From NCBI GenBank assembly GCA_963790585.1, contig CAWBOY010000002.1:1240001-1304000 (forward strand): a stretch of 64,000 nt of DNA, written 5' to 3'. The DNA is from CAWBOY01 sp963790585. Its GTDB lineage: Bacteria; Planctomycetota; Planctomycetia; Gemmatales; Gemmataceae. The number at the start of each line of letters is the position of its first letter. Position 1 is the stretch's first letter. The notes under the pieces are model-generated. The model worked only from the letters and a program-made list of their open reading frames with translations, searched no databases and was not told where the DNA came from. The position numbers and the translations under genes are program-made. Shown piece by piece: positions 20,301 through 32,726 of this stretch.

Positions 20301-21776
20301 ATGAGGCTTGGGACGCGACCGATTTCGCTAGTTCTCCTCTTGGTCATATTCTTTGCTTTTCTCTTTCTCTATGGGCTTAATTCAGGTGATCTTCGCCGGA
20401 CCGAGGGGCTGCGCGAATCTTCGGGCGCGGAGATGTTGCGAAGCGGCAACGTCGTGGTTCCGCAGCTGTACGGCGAGCCGATCCTTACGAAACCGCCCGG
20501 AATGTACGCCGCAATCGCCGTCGTCAGCTTGCCGTTCGGCGAGGTGTCGCCCTGGTCGGCCCGTTTGCCGTCAGCGCTGGCGGCTGGGGTGAGCGTTTGG
20601 ATGTTCTACCTGATGTTTGCGCGTCGCCTCGGTCAAGAAGCTGGAATTGCCGCCGCGGTCATTTTGCCCATGTCCTTCATGTGGCTCGAGCGCGCGCCGA
20701 GCGCGGAGATCGATATGCTGCAGCTCGCCTGGGTCATGGGCTCGCTGTTTTTCTTTTTGAAGGCCCTTGAAGCGGCTGAGGACGGATCGCAAAAAGGTTC
20801 AGCCGTCTGGATCTGGTGGCTCTTGGCGCTATTGTGCGTGGCCGGGGGCGTACTGACTAAATGGACGGCTCCCGCTTTCTTTTACCTGACGATCATTCCG
20901 CTGCTCTGGCAGCGCCGCCGACTTTCGTTGCTTTGGAGTCTGCCGCATTTGGTCGCGGTGCTCTGTGGAATGGCTATCTGCGCGGGCTGGGCCTTGGCCG
21001 TGATCGGTTCGGTCGGTTGGCAACCGTTTTACGAGACCGTCAGCCGTGAAATGCTAGTACGTCTGTCCCCGTCCCATCATCCGCGCCCTTATCCTTGGCG
21101 GGAGCTGATCGAATTTCCCATGCTTGTCATCGCCTCCAATCTGCCGTGGGCCTTGCTCGCACTTTTGACATTTGGGCCACGCTTCGCGTCGCTCTGGGAC
21201 GAGCGTCAACGGCTTTTGTTGCAGATGTTGCAATGCTGGACGTGGGTCAATTTACTGTTTTGGATTGTTGTTCCGGGTCATCGGCCACGGCACTGTTTGC
21301 CGATGCAACCCGGCTTAGCCGGCCTGGCAACATTTGCGGTAGTGGCTTGGACGACGGGCCGGCTTCGCTGGCCTTTGCGGAAACTCGAGTTGAAATACCT
21401 TCTTGCCGCAACAATGCTCTTTTGGATTGGCGTCAAGACAGCCTATATCCATGCCGTGCTGCCAGCGCACGATCATGGCTTCTCGCCCCGCCTCATAGGT
21501 GAAGAGCTGGCAGCTCTTATCCCCGCCGATCAGACGCTTTACCTATGTCGGCTAAAAGACGAAGGGGCCCTATATTACTATCGCCGGCCCGCGCACCGTC
21601 TGGGCGAATGGACGGAACTGAGAGATATTGTGCATCCTGTTTATTGCTTATTAACCGAGCCTGAATGGCAAGGTTGGCCGCTGCGCTCACCAGCGGAAGT
21701 CGTCGCGCGCCTCCATGACGAGCAGGGCGATTCGATGATCTTGGTTCATTACCATACGGTGGAAACGGCAGATTAA
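20301..21776 (+). CDS. ArnT-like membrane glycosyltransferase (GT-C, PMT/GT39-type)
   Basis: This 491-residue polytopic protein starts at ATG 20301 behind a strong AAGGAGG. After the first membrane helix (residues 8-27) comes LRRTEGLRESSGAEML with the acidic residues of the first periplasmic loop, then YGEPILTKPPGMYAA, the GEP-L-KPP motif of the ArnT/PMT superfamily. About ten more hydrophobic segments follow and RAPSAEIDMLQ is the second signature. A soluble tail of about 80 residues (GEELAALIPADQTLYL to the end) is typical of bacterial members. It transfers a sugar from a polyprenyl-phosphate donor to a lipid or protein on the outer face. The acceptor is unknown. The coupled GT2 at 4165 could supply such a donor. 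Confidence 0.85.
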   Translation: MRLGTRPISLVLLLVIFFAFLFLYGLNSGDLRRTEGLRESSGAEMLRSGNVVVPQLYGEPILTKPPGMYAAIAVVSLPFGEVSPWSARLPSALAAGVSVWMFYLMFARRLGQEAGIAAAVILPMSFMWLERAPSAEIDMLQLAWVMGSLFFFLKALEAAEDGSQKGSAVWIWWLLALLCVAGGVLTKWTAPAFFYLTIIPLLWQRRRLSLLWSLPHLVAVLCGMAICAGWALAVIGSVGWQPFYETVSREMLVRLSPSHHPRPYPWRELIEFPMLVIASNLPWALLALLTFGPRFASLWDERQRLLLQMLQCWTWVNLLFWIVVPGHRPRHCLPMQPGLAGLATFAVVAWTTGRLRWPLRKLELKYLLAATMLFWIGVKTAYIHAVLPAHDHGFSPRLIGEELAALIPADQTLYLCRLKDEGALYYYRRPAHRLGEWTELRDIVHPVYCLLTEPEWQGWPLRSPAEVVARLHDEQGDSMILVHYHTVETAD

Positions 21777-21797
21777 GCATCGATTGGCCGATTCCTT

Positions 21798-21914
21798 CGT
21801 CCAGACTAAATTCACGGGTGGCACAGACATTCCTGTCTGTGCAGCAAAAGGCACATTCGTCGGTTCCCACACAGGCAGGAATATCTGTGCCACCCGTAAA
21901 TTTAGTCTAGACGG
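21798..21914. repeat. MITE-like palindromic element, copy 2
   Basis: Same design as the element at 18111-18235: CGTCCAGACTAAA, GGGTGGCACAGACATTCCTG, the loop CAGCAAAAGGCACATTCG, then CACACAGGCAGGAAT and TTTAGTCTAGACGG. The two copies differ mostly in matched positions, so the hairpin is maintained. It lies just after the membrane glycosyltransferase gene and may terminate it. Confidence 0.8.
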
Positions 21915-22056
21915 AGCACTAGACTAACCCGCATAGACGGCAACAGTCGCCGGCATTCCCATCCTTTCCCCCACTTTCCCTGCTTACGCATCACCCCATT
22001 TTGGTATAATTTCCAAAAGGTCATCTCTGGTTAGCTCTCTCCGGGAGGGAAGCGAC

Positions 22057-25000
22057 TTGTCTGCCCTGCCGATCCGCGCAATGAGTTTCCTGGTCCTGCT
22101 CCTTGGCCTGACGGGTGCAGTCGCGCAAACCACGCGGCCGTCGGACGCTCCGACAGATAAAGCTCGTCGCGCCGAAGACGAGAAGAAGACAGACGCCGCG
22201 GCCACAAAGGCGGGCGAACCACTGCGCGCACCTGCGGACTCGATTCTAGTTATCGTCGAGCAAGCAGCGGACGCGCTGAAGATGGCGCCCAAGTTTTTGA
22301 TGGTTCCACCTGAAAAGTGGAAGGAAATAACCGACGAACTCAATCGACTTCGATCGGAAAGTAGCGCGCGGGCGGTCGCGACACCTAGCACGATTCAAAT
22401 CACAGGCAAAATTGATAACGGCGTGGCATCGCTCCAAATCACCTATGCCCTCACGACCGACCGTCCGAATTCGCTGCTCAATCTAGGTTGCGGTCCGCCA
22501 ACGCTGGCGACCGCGGTGAGCCTGGATGGCCGAACCCCTCAGTTCAACCTTGGCGGCGATAGTTCTTATTCGGTGCTGATCGAGAAACCGGGTGACCACG
22601 AGGTCAGGCTCGAAGTGCTCGCTCCCGCCCGAGGCGCCCACCTTTTACTGGATGTACCGCGAGCGCCGACAACGAACATTGAGCTGACGCTGCCAGCAGG
22701 CACAAAAGAGATCCGCGCCTCGGAGCGCCCGATCAATGAATCGTTCCCATTTTTGAAGATAGACGAAACGACAATTAAGGGACCGCTTGGAGTATTGGAA
22801 AAGAAGCTGGACCTTAGCTGGAAAGCCGCAGGCGCTTCGTCGTCGGCGGGACCTGTGCTTCTCGCGGTGGGTAAAATCCAGGTGCGCGTCGAAGACCGGC
22901 GTACCGTGACCGAAGCGGCGCTGACGCTTCGACCGCTCGGCGGACCGACGACGGAATGGCGGTTGATCTCTCCGCCTGGTGCCGACCTGAAAGTAAGAGA
23001 TCTGGAGGCATCACGCTATCGGGTCATCGAAGATCCAAACAATCGATGGGTGCGAACCATTCGTTTCAACGAGCCTGAGGAAGAACCGTTAACCGTCACT
23101 CTAACGCAAGTGACTGACTCGCCGAAGCCGGGAAAGTTGACGCCTGTGGGTCCGTTTCTCGTACTTGGCGCGTTGCGTCAATCTGGCGACCTTTTTATCA
23201 GCTCGTCCGTTCCTGGACTGCGACTCGAATGTCTCCCGCGCGGCGACTTGGCAAGGCGCGATTTGAGCGATGAAGAGCGACGTCGCGACGGGATCGACGC
23301 TTTTAGCTATCGCGTGTTGTCTCCCCCCGCAAAACCGCCGATCGATCCATCATCGCTCGGCCTGCTCGACCTTGAGGCGGAAGATGTCAAGCGATCCGTT
23401 GAGACCCTCGCACTAACCCACGCTTTTCGTCTAATGCGCGACGAGCGCGACGAATGGCAATGGCAGTTGACTTCCACGATAAAGATCCAACCTTTATGGG
23501 CCGGGGCGGATCGCATGTCGATCGACATGCCTGCGGAATGGGATCTCGATGACCGTAATCCACCAGTGCAAAGCGAGCGCATCGAGCGTATCGAGACCTA
23601 TCTGGATAAAGAAAAAAAGGTGATTCTGGTCCGCTTTGCGCATGGGCGCACTGTCGCCGAAAGCATGCGGCCTTTACAGTTTCAATTAAAGTTATTAGGC
23701 CCACATGCCTCGGAAATGAAAACCGCGGAATTGCCGTTCCCGCGTCTCGTAAATGCAATCGAGCGCGGGTCTGTCTTTGTGTCACTTACATTGCCGGACG
23801 AACTGGAGCTTGCGCAGCCGCCCGTTCCTGGAAATCCATCCCTGGACATCCTGGAGCAATCATCCCACCAGATTTCATGGAAACCGGCATCCTCCGCTGA
23901 CCGCCTTCCAGAGCGGTTGCGGGTCGCGTGGCGCACTTTATCGGCCACAATCGCTTATTCGGTCCGAAGTGGATCTCACGCTAGGGCCCGTGTTGGCCCA
24001 AGTTCGCCAAACTTTGCGCTGTCAGCTTCCTCGCAATGGGCAGAGTTTGGAGTTGCTTATACCAGAAGCAGTGAGCAAGCGTCTCCGCGTAGTCGAAGGT
24101 GGAAGGCTTGAAGCACCGAATGATTCGCAATACCGGAGCGTTGCCCTTAACGCAGCAACTGGCCAAGAGCAAATACTTGTACTTGATTACTCTTTTCCGC
24201 TATCGGAAAGTGTGAACGGTAAACCAGCAGAAATGCCTTTGATTCGTCCGCAAACGCAAGCACAAGGTGAAGCTCGAGTCCGCATTTGGGACGATGCTGG
24301 GCCATTTCCCGTACTTGTAGGCGACCTTTGGATTGAACAGCCAATAGAAGAGGTTGTCGGAAAACGGGGGTTGCCCGTTCTAGTACTTTCGTCAAATAGT
24401 TTGAGCTCCGTGCTCTCGCTTCGGCTTGGCGATGCACGGCCAGCACCAGTGACTGTTTTTATGGAGCGTGCCTTGATTCGGGCTCAAATAACTGAAAACG
24501 GCACAAGCTATCGAGCCAGTTACCTGATAGGACGACTTGCCAAACGCACACTGGACCTAGAACTACCCGCGCCCGTTTCGACGCTTAATCTTCGCATAAC
24601 TCTTGATGGACTATCGTTACCAGTTCAAACGCTGGACGATTTCGGCCAGCCGTCCGATTTGGGCCGAATCGCTCGTTTGCGACTGTCGCCTGAGATAGCA
24701 CGAAAGAACTCCATTCTGGACGTAAGTTATCAGGTAACGGCGCCAAGGATTGGTTTCCTTCGAGCTGTTCTGCGGCAACCTATCCTCAAGGGAGACTCGG
24801 GACGTGTACCAGTCCGTTGGCTTGTAAGTCTGCCTCCATCGTGGCTCACGATAACGCCAGAAAGCGGCGAGCCTCATACATGGAGTCGACAGGGATGGCT
24901 ATTGGCGCCGCGACCAGATTTAACGAACGCGGACATGGAGCGATGGTTTGCCGCTGGTTCGGATGTCCCACCTGATGAAAGCGACAATGAATCGCCCGCT

Positions 25001-25456
25001 TACGCAAGGTCAAATTTCGGCGGCGAGATTTTGACATTGACGATCGTGCCGCGTCATACTTGGATCGCGGCCGGTTCTCTATTAATCGTTACCCTTGGAC
25101 TCAGTACGTATCTGTTGATGCGCAGTACGATATCCGTGCGGATTCCAATAGTAATCTCGACCGGCGCGATCATTATGTTAATTCTGGCGGCAGCGTGCAT
25201 TTTGTTTTGGCCCGACCTCAGTGCGCTCATCGCCTATGCTTGCGAACCAGGTGTTGCGGTGCTCATTTTCGCGTCGATCGTGCAATGGATGCTTCATGTT
25301 CGCTATCGAAATCAACTATTGTTCCTTCCCAGTTTCAGTCGGTCGCGCCAGGGATCTTCACTTGTTCGAAATAATTCACGGCCAACAGCGCCTGAACCAT
25401 CTACTGTCGATGCGCCGCGCATCGGCGGTAGCAAATGGCCCGGCCAGGGTATGTAA
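22057..25456 (+). CDS. Giant envelope protein A, single module with C-terminal membrane block (frameshifted)
   Basis: Not a named family. GGGAGGG precedes TTG 22057 by 9 bases; ATG 22081 is the alternative start. Both lead into a signal peptide (FLVLLLGLTGAVAQ). After a charged linker comes FLMVPPEKWKEITDELN, then beta-rich sequence to about residue 1000, with no cysteine-rich or catalytic motif I recognise. Near residues 1000-1085 are three hydrophobic helices (WIAAGSLLIVTLGLSTYLLM; IVISTGAIIMLILAAACILF; GVAVLIFASIVQWML), then a short basic cytoplasmic tail. The frame breaks at 23925-23945: ERLRVAWRT is followed by YRPQSLIRSEVDLTLG in another frame. Total is about 1132 residues. The large N-terminal part should lie outside the cytoplasmic membrane. 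It resembles both halves of the next gene. Confidence 0.8.
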
Positions 25457-25492
25457 CAATCGCGCTGGCTTTTCTGATCGCGGAGCCATGGC

Positions 25493-28400
25493 ATGAATCA
25501 AACTCCATTGCGCGGACTTGGCTTTTTTCTAGTGGTGTTGTTCGCTTCGGCCCGGGCAGTCGCACCAGTGGTTGGCAGTGACTTGGCTCCGTTTCCGGTG
25601 ACTCGGATCCTGTTGCCGTCCGACCGTTTGGCCGTCGAACTCGCGCGCGTAAAGCAGGGCGTGCTCGTTCAAATGCCATTGACAGACTTTGAGGAACGTT
25701 TGGCACGGGCCCGTAAGAGTGTTTCCGCCGCGGGCGCGGCACCTCGCCTGATACAGAGCTTCTATCGTGCTAGTTTGAAGGACAGTGCTCTAATCGGCAC
25801 CGCCGATTGGAAGATACTTCATAACGGCGTCGGCACCGCATTCCTCCCTTTACAAGCTCCTGACGCGATCGCAAACAAACAATTCAACCTTGCAATACAA
25901 CGCGCCCGCTTCACCGACGGCGACGCTATGATAGGCGATTTTGAAAGCAGGACACACGTTCCAATGTTGGCCGTGAATGGTCCGGGCGAACACATCCTTG
26001 CTCTAGATTGGTCCGCTCGCTCCGACCAACGACCAGAGGGGTTGGCGTTCCGACTCAATGTTCCAGAGAGTCCAGCCGCCGAATTGGAACTCGAGCTACC
26101 GAGCGATCGTAGCGTTACGGCCGATGGCGCGCTCGTCAGTGGTCCCCTCCGCGCAACAAAGGATGAAAATCGGCTCTGGAAGATCGGTTTTGGCGGGCGC
26201 GACCAGGTCGTGTTTCTGATTCGTCAGGCCATCGAATCCAGGCCACCGCTCGTGTTGGTGACGCACCAAACGACGCAACAGACCCTGCTGCCAGATGCGA
26301 TGGAAGCGCGCTTTGATTTCGACTTGGAGATGCTACATCGAGGAGTCCGGGAACTTGTGTGCGAGTGCGACCCCAGTTTGAAGCCCTACGAAATTAGCGT
26401 GCGCAATCTCAATCGCTGGGAAATTGCGCCGCCCGTATCTACCGGGAAGCCGGCGCTTCTCAAGATTCTACTGCGCGATCCGCTTTACGAGGGGACGCTG
26501 TCGATACGTTGTCTTGCTCCGTTAGGAGAACCTCGAGACGCCAAGCAGCCCGGGCAGATTCCTCTCATGTGGTCTTCACCGAGTATTCGGATCCTTAACG
26601 CGGCGCAACAAGGGGAACTGTTAACTCTGCGATTTCATCCCGATCTGAGGTTGGAGAACTGGCAACTCGGCAATTTCCGCGTCGTCGAATCCACAGTCGA
26701 GACCGATGGCCTGCAACTCATGAAATTATCGGGCGGAGGAGTCGTCTCGGAGGTCATTGGACCACGCCGACCGTCAGCTCTCGTATTCACACACGGAGTA
26801 GAATTTCGCGCGATGAGGTTGCGCTTTGGCAACCAGACGTCGAGCCGAATGTACTCACAGTCAGAGTCACATACGAGGTGATCCACGGACAACTATTTCG
26901 GCTTGCATTACAACTACCCAAAGCCTGGGACGTCGACTTAGTTGAAATGCTGCCACCGGAGAGGCTAGCCTCTTACCGTGTTCGCCTCGAGCGCGACGAT
27001 TCTACACTCTTGGTCGATCTTCACCGGCCGCTAACAGCCGGAGATAAGACTCGTTCGAGCTTATCCATACGATTACGGGCGAAGCCGGCAGCAAACTCAT
27101 CAGAACGGCGCATGACATTTCCAGATGTTATTCCCATTGGTGGGATACGCGATGGCGCCTTGGCGATTGCATTCGATACACATGTTTACGAGGGGCGGAT
27201 ATCGCCCGGCCTGATGTCCGTCGAGCCACCCGCGGGAGAAAATCTGTGGGCTACATCATACCCTCAGTATTTTTTCACGTTCGGACCCAAGCCTTTAGAG
27301 GGAACTCTATTCCTCAATGCACGTCCACCTCAAGTAGCCGCTCGTTGTACTACTGAATTATTTATCACTCCTGGCGGTACCGCCATTACTTCGCGCTTAC
27401 GCGTCGAAGCAGAGTCCGGCAGCCCTAACTCGGTCGTCATCGAGTCATCAGCATTCGGCGACACCGGAGCTTGGCGTGTCGAATCGGCGGCCAACTCCGT
27501 GCTCAGAGCCGAACCAATTATTCGGGATTTAGCGTCGACTCTTCAGGCCGCATTCGCCGGAAGTCCGATAGACGTCATCTCCAGTTTCCAGGCCCGATGG
27601 CCCCGCAATAGAATGCGACTTACCTTGGCCAAACCGATACATGTCGGGGAGCCAATTACCCTGGTAAGATCGATGAGGCTTAGTCCAAAGCTAGGATTTT
27701 GGGAAATTCCCCTGATAACGGTTCACAATGCAGGTAGATTCAAAGGCGACGTGACGATTTTTCTCACGGGCACAGCGCCGCGCGATTTGGAGTGGAAAGG
27801 CCTCCGGGAAGTATCCGAAGGCTCCCCAGGTAAGGTACCATCCTGCGCAGTTTTACCTACTCATCCGGCCAGGTGCTCCTGAAAGTCAGCGGCGTAGAAG
27901 ATTCAATTAAGGCGGGGCCAGCAGAGGCACAGATCGACCAGGCACATCTAGTAATATTCTTGAGTCGCCATTCGGAGACTCGACACTATTTTTCTTTTAA
28001 GATATCCGGGTGGTCGCGTCGGAATTTACCTGTTCGACTTCCCGAAGGTGCTCAGCCTTTAGCCATAGCTATAGATGGCTATTGGTTGACGACTCAGACT
28101 GGATCCAGCGGCGATCCCCGTCTGCTAGACCTCCCGGTACCTCGGCGCGCGTTGGAAGGCGATGATTCCTCACATTTTTTTGAAATCCTCTATGACACCA
28201 AGGCGTCGTCGTGGCTCTGTTGGAACCGCTTGCAAGCTGGCGCACCGGAGTTGCCATTACCGGCTATTCATTCTTCGAGGTCGTGGATGTTGGCGCCGGG
28301 TATAATTCCGATCGATGATCGTCATTTCCTTTGGCGAAGCGTGAACGGGGGACTTGGTTTTCGTAAAGCAAGCCAGGCTTTCTTCCCGTTCGAATTTGCA

Positions 28401-31400
28401 AATTGGCCTCATTTTACGGATCAATCGAAAGTAGAGCGCGAGCGACCGATTGCAATTGAGGACGCTCTTAAGCGCCTAGCCGCGAGAGCGACGCCTAAAC
28501 TTACACTCCACGAGGCTGTCGAACAATTGGCCTTCAGCATTCTTGGCCAAGGAAATCCACTCGTTATCGATGGCGTTGCCCTACGAGAAGAAGAGCTACG
28601 GCGGGACACAGTCCTGTACGTGACGGCAGCTCCAAAGCCGGAGGATTTTTTAGAGCTCTTTCATCGCGTAGGCTTGGATATCGTGTCAAGGCGTGATGCC
28701 GTGGTAATTTCCAGCCAAAAGCAAGCACGGGCATGGCAAGGAGGCGTCTCTTCGCAAGATACTATCGTCCTCGATCAATCAATCCGCGAAGCAATAAATC
28801 ATGGTCACGACAAGAGCGGGCGTTTTTTGGCCGCGCCGGATTGGTTGCGACCGTTGGAAGAAAACAGGGGCGCCACCGATCGCCCGCTTGGTATGATGCT
28901 TTCGTCGACTATTGGATCGGATCAGTGGACAGAGTGGGAGCCGTTAGCCGGATTCGCCGATGAGGAAATGACAATTATTGTCCGCGGCCTGCCGGACGCC
29001 TTGGGATTCGTAGCTGCCGGGTGTCTCCTGTTAATCGTCAGGTTGGCAGGAAGTCGGTCCAAAGGTGACCGAGCCCGCGTTTTATGCATATTTCTCGCAC
29101 TTTGCGGGCTTTGTTTTATTTGGCTTCCGAACACGTGGCGACCGGTAGTGTTGTGGCCCTTCCTTACAGTTTCCGCGGTTCTGCTGTACCTCCTATTTTC
29201 GCTAACTGGTGTCAGCCGAGGTATGACAGCGTCGCGCGTGGCTGTTACCTTTGTTATCTTGGCCCTAGGATCTTGTGGATTTGGTGTAGCATCGGACTTA
29301 TTCTCCATTCCACCCGTAACGGTGTATCTTATTCCCCATTCGGGGGCCGAGAACGAAGGGGATGCTGTCCTTGTTCCCGCAGATTTCATTGCTCGTCTCA
29401 AGGCCCACACGGATCCCCTTATCAAGAAGGACCCTGTTCTCACTGCGGCGACCTTTGATGGGAAGGTGGTCGGAAGCTATGCCGAGTTCAAGGTCATCTT
29501 TGAAGCATACTGCCCGGTTGATGAGCCGAAAATACTTGCTATTCCGTTAAAGGGAGTTGTACTCGACGGTGACGTTTGGCTTGATGGCACGCGCGTACAT
29601 CCCGTGGCTCTGCCGGATCTGGGCGGAGGGTTTGGCTTAACTCTTCAAGAACTAGGCCGACATTCGATCGAAATGCATTTCAAGGTCATCGTCTCGGATG
29701 GCGAAAACTCACATGACCTCAAGTTCACTGTTCCTGCTCTAGTACGAAGCAAATTGCAAATATCCCTACCGGCTGATGCGACGTCAGTTGAGCTACCGAT
29801 ACGGCAGGGGGCACTAACTATTAGGATGGCCAAAGACTCTGTTAGAGCGTATGCCGACCTCGGACGCCTCACCACACCTTTGACAATTCGTTGGTTTTCC
29901 GAGAATAAAGCTTCCCAGGTGCCGAAGATAGACTATGAAGAAGCTTATTTTTGGGACCTTCGCTCCGAAGGCAGCAATCTTACTGCCGCTTGGCTTATTC
30001 ACGTCCGCCATGGGTTCGCGAATACCTTTACTGCAAATATACCACCATCGCTTGAGGTTCGCAGCGCTCGCGCGGGACTCGGCAGCACTAATCGTCTCAA
30101 GGATTGGCACATGTCCGCGGTTGGTGAACAAAGAGTCCTACACCTGGATTTTCAAAGCCCCGTGACGGACGATTGTCCCGTATTCGTCGAGCTCGTGCCG
30201 CGCAATCCGCTCGAGTCTCGTACCCAGCTCGCACTACCTACCCTTGAAGGGCACCCTCTTCATCCATTCGGTTACTTGGCTTATCGAGTGCAAGGGATGG
30301 AAGCCCAAATAATGAGGAGCGATCAGGCTGTGCGCCTGGACTCCACGTCTTTTGCTCCATTTTGGAAAGAAAATCGTCCCAGTTTAGCCACCGAACCGTC
30401 GTCGTATGCTTGGAGGCTAGGCCGGATCAATAATCGACTGCAGTCGCCGACCGTTCGACTCCGCCTCCGTGGCGGAACCGTGGATGTAAATCAGGTCGTT
30501 CATTACCGCGTGGGGATGCAACAAGTGGACTTCTCATTGCAAACGCGACTGGAGTCTTCAGACAATGAGCTTGCGGTGGTCGAATGGGACATTCCTTCAA
30601 AGCAGCCTTTAATTATTACGAGTGTCTCCACCGAAGATACCGACTCGAACGGGAGTGTCGCACCGGTACGTCGCTGGAGTAAAACGGGAAATCGAATCGT
30701 TGCGTGGTTAGAAGGAGCTAAACGCTCTACGATCGTGCGAATTAATGGTTATGTAGATCAGCCGCCCGGGCAAAGTGGCGAGCTTCCAAATCCGCGCGTG
30801 CGCTTCGCTCGCAATCAGCGTACGATTGTTTCGATCAGCTCAGAGCCTGGGGTATATGCATTGGTCCGTAACGCGCGCAATTTGACGCAAATGCCCGAAC
30901 CGCCAACGCTCACGCCTGGCTTGCCTGATTTGGCAACGTCCTATTGGTCCACAAGCGAACCAAATTACGGAGTTACCATAGACGCAAAGTCACGATTGGT
31001 CAACGCTTCCGCTCGATTGCTAACTCTGTTGGAAACGCGTGATCGGCAATTTTTCTTCACTACCTATGTTAATTTGAACGTCAAACGTGGCGAGCTCGGT
31101 CGCCTCGTAATCGATCTTGGTTCCTGGCCCGGTGAAGCCAATGCTCGCACCGACGCGAACGCGCAAATTGTGGAGAGGCTGAGTGGCCCGCAAGGTCGCC
31201 GCTGGACTTTCGAAGGGCAGCCCGTGGTGCCTAAGAACCTATCTATCGTTCTCCACGGGCACATGCCAATTGAGAATGTTACACCGGGAATGCGCGTACC
31301 GAAGGTTCGAATCGAGCACCTCAACGATAGTCAGCAGTTGCTGTGCATTCTTGGTCCTGGACTCGTCGCTGATGGAGGTGACGGCCTCGAAGTCCTGCAT

Positions 31401-32697
31401 AGCCCGAATGCAGCGCTCCTACCATGGTTGGATCGCGAACCGCGATTGCGCGACGTTAAAAGTCCGATCTGGCAAGTCGCGGCACCTTCGTGGAATCTTA
31501 GAATCCGGCCGAACGATCGATCTACGCTCAGCAGTTCCGTACGAGTTTATCTGAGCGAACAAGGTGCGCAAGTGGCTGACGGCGAACGTTGGTTGCATGA
31601 AGCCAGCTTTTGGATTGGGCATCATGGCGGGCCTGGATTGTCTCTTCAGCTTCCCGCTTCTGGCCAGGTTGTCTCTTTAGCCATGGACGGCCATGAGGTT
31701 GTTCCAATTCAATCCGCACCCGATCGTGTCTGGATGCCGCTACCGGGCCAGGCCGGGATACGCCGTGTTCATCTGACGTGGTTTTATCAACAAGCCGAAG
31801 AGAACATTCGCCACCCGTTACTCAAGCCGGTTGCTATCGAGGGAGTAAAGAGCGAACGATCGATCGGGATGTGCGACATCCCGCCGGGATGGACACCCGA
31901 TGTACGGGGGTCCTCGGGAATTTCAACCACGCCAGCGGCGGCTATCGCGCAAGACCTGGAGCGAGCGTCTGCACAACTCGAAATTAGTAAAGATCTGGCC
32001 GAAAACGGCGGCCCTCCCCTGATGGACGCGCAAAAAACGCTTCGCCTATTTCTGCCGCCGCGCTGACCGTGCGCTCGAATTGTCCGCATCGCTCGCTGTT
32101 GATTCCATTCGTCAATCCGGCTCGCTCAATGACTGGTCCAAGCAGTTGCAAAAGGAAAACCGCGAGATCGCTCAGAAAAACCATTTTGACTCAACTCGCG
32201 CCGAAGCAGAGCGATTCGTTCGATCCGGAGGCCTATTGTCATTGACTTCCAGTTCTCCGAAACTCGGGCCGTCGGAACTGCCTGATTTATTGGCTGGCCG
32301 CATCACATGCGGATCTGATTCCGTTCCAACCGGCACTCCCTGGTATTGGCAAGACGAGGCCGGTGAAACATTTCCGGTAGTATACCTTGAAATCGGTGAG
32401 AAAGGACACGGCCTCGCTCCTTGGCTAGGCGTAGTCCTTTGGGTCGGTGGTCTTGCTCTCGTGCTATTTTGTTCGATGTTTACGCTCACTAAGATTTGGC
32501 TTATTCGACTCAAGCTTGAAATACTCGGTCTTATAGGATGCCTCGGCTGGTTTTTGTGCGGTTTGACTCCGATTGTGGCAGCGCTTTTGTGTGTTTGGCT
32601 TTTCGGCCGTATTTACCAAGTTGCCTCGCGGCTAGCGCGTTGGGGCTGGGCTATTAGCCATATGCCTGATCGGCCGCTAAATACTACCAATAGTTGA
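25493..32697 (+). CDS. Giant envelope protein B, two A-like modules fused (three frameshifts)
   Basis: ATG 25493, 7 bases after GGAG, starts a signal peptide (LGFFLVVLFASARAVA). Module B1 runs to about residue 1290 and ends in membrane helices near 1170-1240 (LGFVAAGCLLLIVRLA, ALCGLCFIWLPNTWRPVVLWPFLTV in two parts). Module B2 then begins PVTVYLIPHSG...AVLVPADFIARL and ends in a second block near 2305-2375 (GVVLWVGGLALVLFCSMFTL). Each module opens with V-P-x-x-[FW] followed by the same strand pattern seen in protein A. Breaks: 26806-26813 (CGCGCGATG, restored as DEVALWQPDVEPNVL), 27825-27860 (restored as ILRSFTYSSGQVLLKV) and 32032-32037, where CAAAAAACGC has one A too many. Joined length is about 2400 residues. 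Function unknown; membrane-anchored extracytoplasmic scaffold is a guess. Confidence 0.78.
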
Positions 32698-32726
32698 CTC
32701 GATCGCGATCAAAGGGGCCCGTGCGG

